A stretch of DNA of 64,000 nucleotides from Aerococcus urinaeequi (GTDB lineage: Bacteria; Bacillota; Bacilli; Lactobacillales; Aerococcaceae), in contig NZ_CP014162.1 of the NCBI RefSeq assembly GCF_001543205.1, positions 868,001-932,000 of the forward strand. Reading direction: 5' to 3'. The position numbers and the translations under genes are program-made. Below the pieces are notes generated by a model, which was not told the DNA's origin, did not search any database, and saw nothing but the letters and a program-made list of their open reading frames with translations. Position 1 is the stretch's first letter, and each line of letters starts with the position of its first letter. Shown in pieces: positions 59,745-64,000 of this stretch.

Positions 59745-60188
59745 TTACGCTTCAACCTCCTTCAACATATCAATCACTTCTTCAGCCGTTTTTGCATCTC
59801 CTAGACGAACAACGTTAGCTACGTCAGAACAGAAGACGGCAATTTTAGATAATAAATCTAAGTGGTCATCACCCACACCAGCAATCCCAAAGACAGCCAT
59901 AGCTAATTTTTCTTCCTTACCGTCATCAGAGAAATCAATTCCCTTTGGTACTTGCACGAAAGAAATTGCCGTATGGTTCACGTGGTTTTTACTATCATCT
60001 GTACCGTGTGGAATAGCTACAAAATTCCCCATATAGGTTGATACAATACCTTCACGTTCTATCATGCCCTCTACATAATCCGCATCAACCGCACCGTCTT
60101 GGACCAATAATTGGCCAGCAGCACGAATGGCTTCCTCTTTTGAAGTAAATGTATTATTCAACTGAATTAACTCTTTTTTCAATTCCAT
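59745..60188 (-). CDS. mtlF: Mannitol-specific PTS EIIA component
   Basis: A 147-residue EIIA of the fructose/mannitol family. The phospho-His is in FVAIPHGTDDSKNHV (about 60); AGQLLVQDGAVDADYVEGM precedes it. It phosphorylates the EIIB of MtlA. The ATG at 60188 has AAAGGATG upstream; the 7 extra codons to 60209 carry that ribosome site. Located between mtlR and mtlD. Confidence 0.95.
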   Translation of the reverse strand: MELKKELIQLNNTFTSKEEAIRAAGQLLVQDGAVDADYVEGMIEREGIVSTYMGNFVAIPHGTDDSKNHVNHTAISFVQVPKGIDFSDDGKEEKLAMAVFGIAGVGDDHLDLLSKIAVFCSDVANVVRLGDAKTAEEVIDMLKEVEA

Positions 60189-60243
60189 TCGATCACATCC
60201 TTTTATCATTTTGTTTGTACCTTTAGTTATACTCGCTTCACTT

Positions 60244-60275
60244 GGGTCTCACACCCTGTTTAGTCGGGCTCGTCC
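60244..60275 (-). repeat. Partial copy of the mosaic intergenic repeat
   Basis: Starts two bases past the mtlR stop: minus-strand GGACGAGCCCGAC, then GGGTGTGAGACCC, matching the GC-rich tail of the copies at 12681-12715 and 22401-22445 over about 30 bases. The stem-loop part of the larger copies is missing here. Confidence 0.6.
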
Positions 60276-60276
60276 T

Positions 60277-62343
60277 TTATTCAAATGTGGTGGTTTCTTC
60301 TACAAATAGTGCACTCAATAATTGTAAAACAATGGCCTTTGTTCCACTCTTATAAATCTCCGTATTCAAATCGTTATCAATAATGGAAGAGGATATCTTA
60401 CCTAACAACAATTCATTTTCCCGAGATAGGGGTTCGGGGGCCAATAGTAATAAAATTCTTTTTAATTCAATCGTCGTCCGGTCCATCCCCAAAATTTCAA
60501 AAGGTTGGTCTAATTCATAAATAGAGAAGAAAGCTTCCTTTACATGTGGATTTGTTGAGTGAAATAAGGCAATATTTGAATGCGGAATCCCAATGGGCGC
60601 TTCCAAATAGCGTTCTATCACTCGTTTCGTCACTTGATTTGGATCATCCACTATCTGTTTGGACAAGCCTTGGATGATTTGTAATAAGCTAGCTTCTATT
60701 GTTTCTCCAGACTGGACTTGGTGAATGTCAAATTTTTCTAGAATCTTATTGGCTGTATTTACCAATTGATAAAGTCGTTCAAACTGCATATCAGCTGACC
60801 CGTGTGTCTGTTGACTCACTTGGGTACGTTCTTTAGTTTGCGATAAGTGTTTAATTTCCTGTCGAATTGCCATAATTTCATCATCCAATAGTAAGGGAGA
60901 AATCACTTGATAAGGATAGTTGAATCCCGCTAAGAAGCTAGTTGATAAGATCAAATCATACTGATCATAATCCACCTTCGACATCTGCGAAACTTTTACA
61001 ATATCTACCTGTTTCACTTCCGGAATCTTATTAGAAAAACGACTTTCTAAGATTTTGCTAGTCCCAAACCCGCCAGCACTCAAGATAACAATTTTTAAGT
61101 TACGTGATATCGGCTGACGTTCAATAGACGAAGCATAGTGAATAATGATATAAGCCATCTCTTCTTTTGTAAAAGTTACATCCGGGAAAACTTCTTTTAA
61201 AGACAAGTCTACCGCTTCATGCAAATTAGGATAACCCGCAATCATCTTATCTAAGATAATATCATCACTTGAAATCGCTTGGTCTAAACGCTTTAAAGCT
61301 GCATTCAAATGTGTCAATAAATCTTCAAACAACCGATTGTCCTGTCTAAAGTCATAACCTGTTTTATTAGAGATTTTTCTCGTTAGTTCCGCTACGCGGT
61401 AGGATAATTCCGTATCAAAGTTATTGGAGAAAATATTTTGCGGACGATTAAAATTCATCCCTTCCAATTGACGCGCAAACATATGACGCTCATTGAAATC
61501 AATCGCTAGTTTCATTTCCTTAGCAATAATTTCATACATCTGATGCGACAGCCGAATAAAATGACTGGACTGATCTTTCGCTAGAATTTCACTATGAATA
61601 CTGTGCCCATTTTGAATACGGAAAATATTCACCACAAAACTGATGATAATTATCTTTAATTGGTTATCTGGTAAGTTAGACAACTTATGATGAATCGCAT
61701 CTGACTTAAAGACCTTATGCGCCATTTCATATATCTCTCTTGGTATTAATTGAATGAAAAAAGCGTCCTCTGAATGAGGTAACTGATTTTCTTCAGACAT
61801 TTGATTAAAATAAAGAAAGAAATCAATTTCTTTAATATTGTAATCCAAGAGATTCACCATTAATTGGCGAATAACTGTTTCCTCGCCTTGAACTGTTAAG
61901 TCAGCGTGACTAGACGTTTCAATTTGGATATCATACTCACTAAGACTTGATTTAACACTAGCCATATCAGTATTCAATGTCCGTGTACTCACAGAAAAAT
62001 CATAGGCCATAGCTTCAACTGTACTTAAACCTTGACCCGATAAAACCATTAAGGCAATCGCATTTTGTCTTTGAGCCTTAGATAAATCACCATAAGGATG
62101 CGCATTGAGCTGGTCACTCAATGTGGCTTTATCCTCATCGCTACCAATTAAGTAATAACCTTCATTTCTCGGCTTATCTAACCGCAAGTTGAGTGGTCTA
62201 AGCGACTCTTCAATATGGCTAATTTCACGATACACTGTGCGTTTGCTTATATCGAGTTCCTCTTGAATATCTTGCTGAGTCACACCTTTTGGGTATGCCA
62301 ATAATAAATTCAAAATACTCTTTTCTCGCTCTGTAAAATACAC
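60277..62343 (-). CDS. mtlR: MtlR-type PRD transcriptional activator
   Basis: A 688-residue regulator: N-terminal winged HTH (SILNLLLAYPKGVTQQDIQE...ISKRTVYREI, 10-50), second HTH (about 90-150), PRD1 (about 190-290), PRD2 (about 300-405, with LLTHLNAALKRL and YIIIHYASSIER), an EIIB-like domain (KIVILSAGGFGTSKILESR, about 420) and an EIIA-like domain with IGIPHSNIALFHS. In other MtlR proteins the EIIB-like domain has a phosphorylatable Cys; here a Ser occupies that place. It should activate mtl genes according to PTS phosphorylation. Confidence 0.92.
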   Translation of the reverse strand: MYFTEREKSILNLLLAYPKGVTQQDIQEELDISKRTVYREISHIEESLRPLNLRLDKPRNEGYYLIGSDEDKATLSDQLNAHPYGDLSKAQRQNAIALMVLSGQGLSTVEAMAYDFSVSTRTLNTDMASVKSSLSEYDIQIETSSHADLTVQGEETVIRQLMVNLLDYNIKEIDFFLYFNQMSEENQLPHSEDAFFIQLIPREIYEMAHKVFKSDAIHHKLSNLPDNQLKIIIISFVVNIFRIQNGHSIHSEILAKDQSSHFIRLSHQMYEIIAKEMKLAIDFNERHMFARQLEGMNFNRPQNIFSNNFDTELSYRVAELTRKISNKTGYDFRQDNRLFEDLLTHLNAALKRLDQAISSDDIILDKMIAGYPNLHEAVDLSLKEVFPDVTFTKEEMAYIIIHYASSIERQPISRNLKIVILSAGGFGTSKILESRFSNKIPEVKQVDIVKVSQMSKVDYDQYDLILSTSFLAGFNYPYQVISPLLLDDEIMAIRQEIKHLSQTKERTQVSQQTHGSADMQFERLYQLVNTANKILEKFDIHQVQSGETIEASLLQIIQGLSKQIVDDPNQVTKRVIERYLEAPIGIPHSNIALFHSTNPHVKEAFFSIYELDQPFEILGMDRTTIELKRILLLLAPEPLSRENELLLGKISSSIIDNDLNTEIYKSGTKAIVLQLLSALFVEETTTFE

Positions 62344-62385
62344 TTCAATCGCTCCTTAGTCAAAATCTACATGTTATTGATATGA

Positions 62386-64000
62386 CTAATTTACCTTATC
62401 TAACAACTTGCTGTATTGGTTTTGCTCATAAAGTTTTGTAACTTCTTCAAATTGTGCTTTTGGTGCAACTTCTCTTGCTGGTTTAACAGTGTCCGCATCA
62501 ACGATAATCAAAGTTTGCGGATTATTTTGTAATTGTGCAAATGGAACTGCTTCAGCTACAAGGTCAGATCCCGCTTTCTTCAATTCATTACGTAAGTTTG
62601 AAGCTGCCATAACTGAAGCTGATGGTTTATCTTCATGGAAAGGCACTTGAATTAAAGCCACATTTGCATGTACTTCTTCTTCAACACTAGACGCATCTGC
62701 TGTTTCAGCTACTGGGTTTGCTTCTTCTTGAGAGGCTGCTTGCATTTCACCTAAGATTTCATCATAACGGTCACCATCTAGGAAGTTTCCAACTGATACG
62801 TGAGACGCCAGAGGCGCTTGTCGTTTAGCACGGTCCGTTAATTCTTCTTGCGTGATAACTAAGACACCCGCTTGATTTTTCAATTTAGAAATGGCTGTGT
62901 TGGTAATCGACATGTCGTAACCTAATTTTTTCGCTTTCTTACGTAACAATGAGGCACCCATGGCACTAGATCCCATACCTGCGTCACATGCGAAAATAAT
63001 GCTGTTAATATCTTCTGGTGCAGGAATTTCACCTTCAACTGACGCTGAGCCAGCATTTGTTTCCTCAGAAGATTGGCCTTTTGAATCTTCCTTAGCTGCT
63101 TTTGCTGCTGCTTGGCTTGCTTCAAAGTTATCTTCATCTTGTGCACGGTCCATTTTAATAATTGGCGCCGCTACTAAGAATGAAACGATTGTTGCTACTA
63201 ATACACCACCGATAACACCGATGTATGCACCTGGTGCTGTCATACCAAGGATGGCAATGATTGACCCTGGTGATGCTGGACCAGTTAAGGCTGCGTTTAA
63301 TAGTTGGAAAGTTAATGTACCTGATACCCCACCAGCAATAACAGCTAGGAATAATAAAGGTTTCATCATCACATATGGGAAGTAGATTTCATGAATACCA
63401 CCTAGGAAGTGGATAATAATCGCACCCGGTGCTGATGATCTTGCTGACCCTTTTCCAAATACGGTAAAGGCTAATAGGATACCTAGACCAGGTCCTGGAT
63501 TCGCTTCTAATAAATAAAGAATTGAACGACCAGTTTCAGCTACTTGTTGTGAACCTAGTGGTGTTAAAATACCATGGTTCAACGCATTGTTAAGGAACAA
63601 GATTTTCGCTGGCTCGATAAACACATTGGCTAATGGTAGTAATCGTCTTTGAATAATCCAGTCTACACCTGTTGCAAAGATTGTTGTCATTCCTGAAACG
63701 AATGGTCCCACTGCATAAAAACCAACTAACACTAACAAGAATCCAATAATCCCGATTGAAAAGTTATTGACCAACATCTCAAAACCTGATGGGATTTTAT
63801 CTTGGAATTTTTCATCAAATTTCTTAATCAGCCAACCACCTAAAGGACCTAAAACCATAGCCCCAATAAACATTGGCACTGTTGCTTGACCTGTTACAAC
63901 TTCTGATGCACCAACAACTGCACCCATTGTAGCGATAGCACCTGTTACTGCTCCGCGTTGACCATATACCATAGAACCACCGGTATAACCGATTAGAATA
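62386..64000 (-). CDS. mtlA: Mannitol PTS transporter EIICB (MtlA), partial at the window end
   Basis: The reading frame continues past the last base without a stop or start (ILIGYTGGSMVYGQRGAVTG at the edge), so the N-terminus is outside. EIIC membrane domain (about 1-290 of the visible part), Ala/Glu/Ser linker, then EIIB with phospho-Cys in IIFACDAGMGSSAMGASLLR. There is no EIIA domain; mtlF supplies it. After EIIB comes an additional EIIB-like tail (VALIQVPFHEDKPSA...EEVTKLYE). First gene of the mtl operon, 42 bases before mtlR. Confidence 0.94.
   Translation of the reverse strand, partial: ILIGYTGGSMVYGQRGAVTGAIATMGAVVGASEVVTGQATVPMFIGAMVLGPLGGWLIKKFDEKFQDKIPSGFEMLVNNFSIGIIGFLLVLVGFYAVGPFVSGMTTIFATGVDWIIQRRLLPLANVFIEPAKILFLNNALNHGILTPLGSQQVAETGRSILYLLEANPGPGLGILLAFTVFGKGSARSSAPGAIIIHFLGGIHEIYFPYVMMKPLLFLAVIAGGVSGTLTFQLLNAALTGPASPGSIIAILGMTAPGAYIGVIGGVLVATIVSFLVAAPIIKMDRAQDEDNFEASQAAAKAAKEDSKGQSSEETNAGSASVEGEIPAPEDINSIIFACDAGMGSSAMGASLLRKKAKKLGYDMSITNTAISKLKNQAGVLVITQEELTDRAKRQAPLASHVSVGNFLDGDRYDEILGEMQAASQEEANPVAETADASSVEEEVHANVALIQVPFHEDKPSASVMAASNLRNELKKAGSDLVAEAVPFAQLQNNPQTLIIVDADTVKPAREVAPKAQFEEVTKLYEQNQYSKLLDKVN

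Overview
The window looks like a low-GC Lactobacillales chromosome, most likely Aerococcus viridans or its close relative A. urinaeequi. The main reason is the L-lactate oxidase at 49374-50498, which matches my memory of the A. viridans enzyme almost residue for residue. AGGAGG ribosome sites, CcpA-type cre boxes, T-box and LicT-type riboregulation and several PTS transporters fit. No rRNA, tRNA, CRISPR array or intact insertion sequence was seen. Both ends cut genes: a MalF-like permease at 1-72 and mtlA at 62386-64000.

Layout. 1-5945: maltodextrin block (permease start, binding lipoprotein, neopullulanase-type GH13 enzyme, MalT-like PTS) with matching operator/cre promoters. 6165-7001: EEP-family hydrolase. 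7133-12360: glv-type alpha-glucoside block (EIICB, GH4 enzyme, RpiR regulator) flanked by two divergent copies of one unknown membrane protein. 12421-12735: structured intergenic repeats, then dus and a Rex-box glycerol dehydrogenase. 15202-18853: esterase, then a decayed stretch in which remnants of crtM and crtN flank a UV-damage endonuclease, followed by a TspO-like protein. 19466-22353: t6A operon (tsaB, two GNATs, tsaD). 22668-26658: GPH symporter, an unexplained GC-richer segment, and an MhqR-like electrophile-stress operon. 26722-31334: beta-glucoside operon with LicT and two RAT/terminator switches. 31770-36361: ilvBNCA behind an Ile/Val leader-peptide attenuator. 36480-45046: ABC ATPase, class-A beta-lactamase-like protein, T-box proS, a CoA-flavoured trio, transaldolase and transketolase. 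45174-47321: HAD phosphatase and an amylase-fold protein without catalytic residues. 47614-53474: purine permease with paired PurBoxes, lactate oxidase, a 48-residue acidic protein, DsbA-like protein, membrane protein, rlmA. 53648-58391: truncated and atypical SDRs, VOC protein, orphan MetQ and aminotransferase. 58608-64000: mtlA-mtlR-mtlF-mtlD.

Together the genes describe a sugar-scavenging fermenter or microaerophile. Four PTS systems and one ABC system feed glycolysis and the pentose phosphate pathway under CcpA, MalR-like, RpiR, LicT and MtlR control. Lactate oxidase consumes lactate and O2 and makes H2O2; Rex and MhqR-type sites suggest redox and electrophile sensing.

The least-explained items are a mosaic stem-loop repeat family with constant flanks and variable stems (12421-12735, 22401-22557, 60244-60275), the decayed carotenoid locus, and the GC-richer non-coding segment at 24415-24560.
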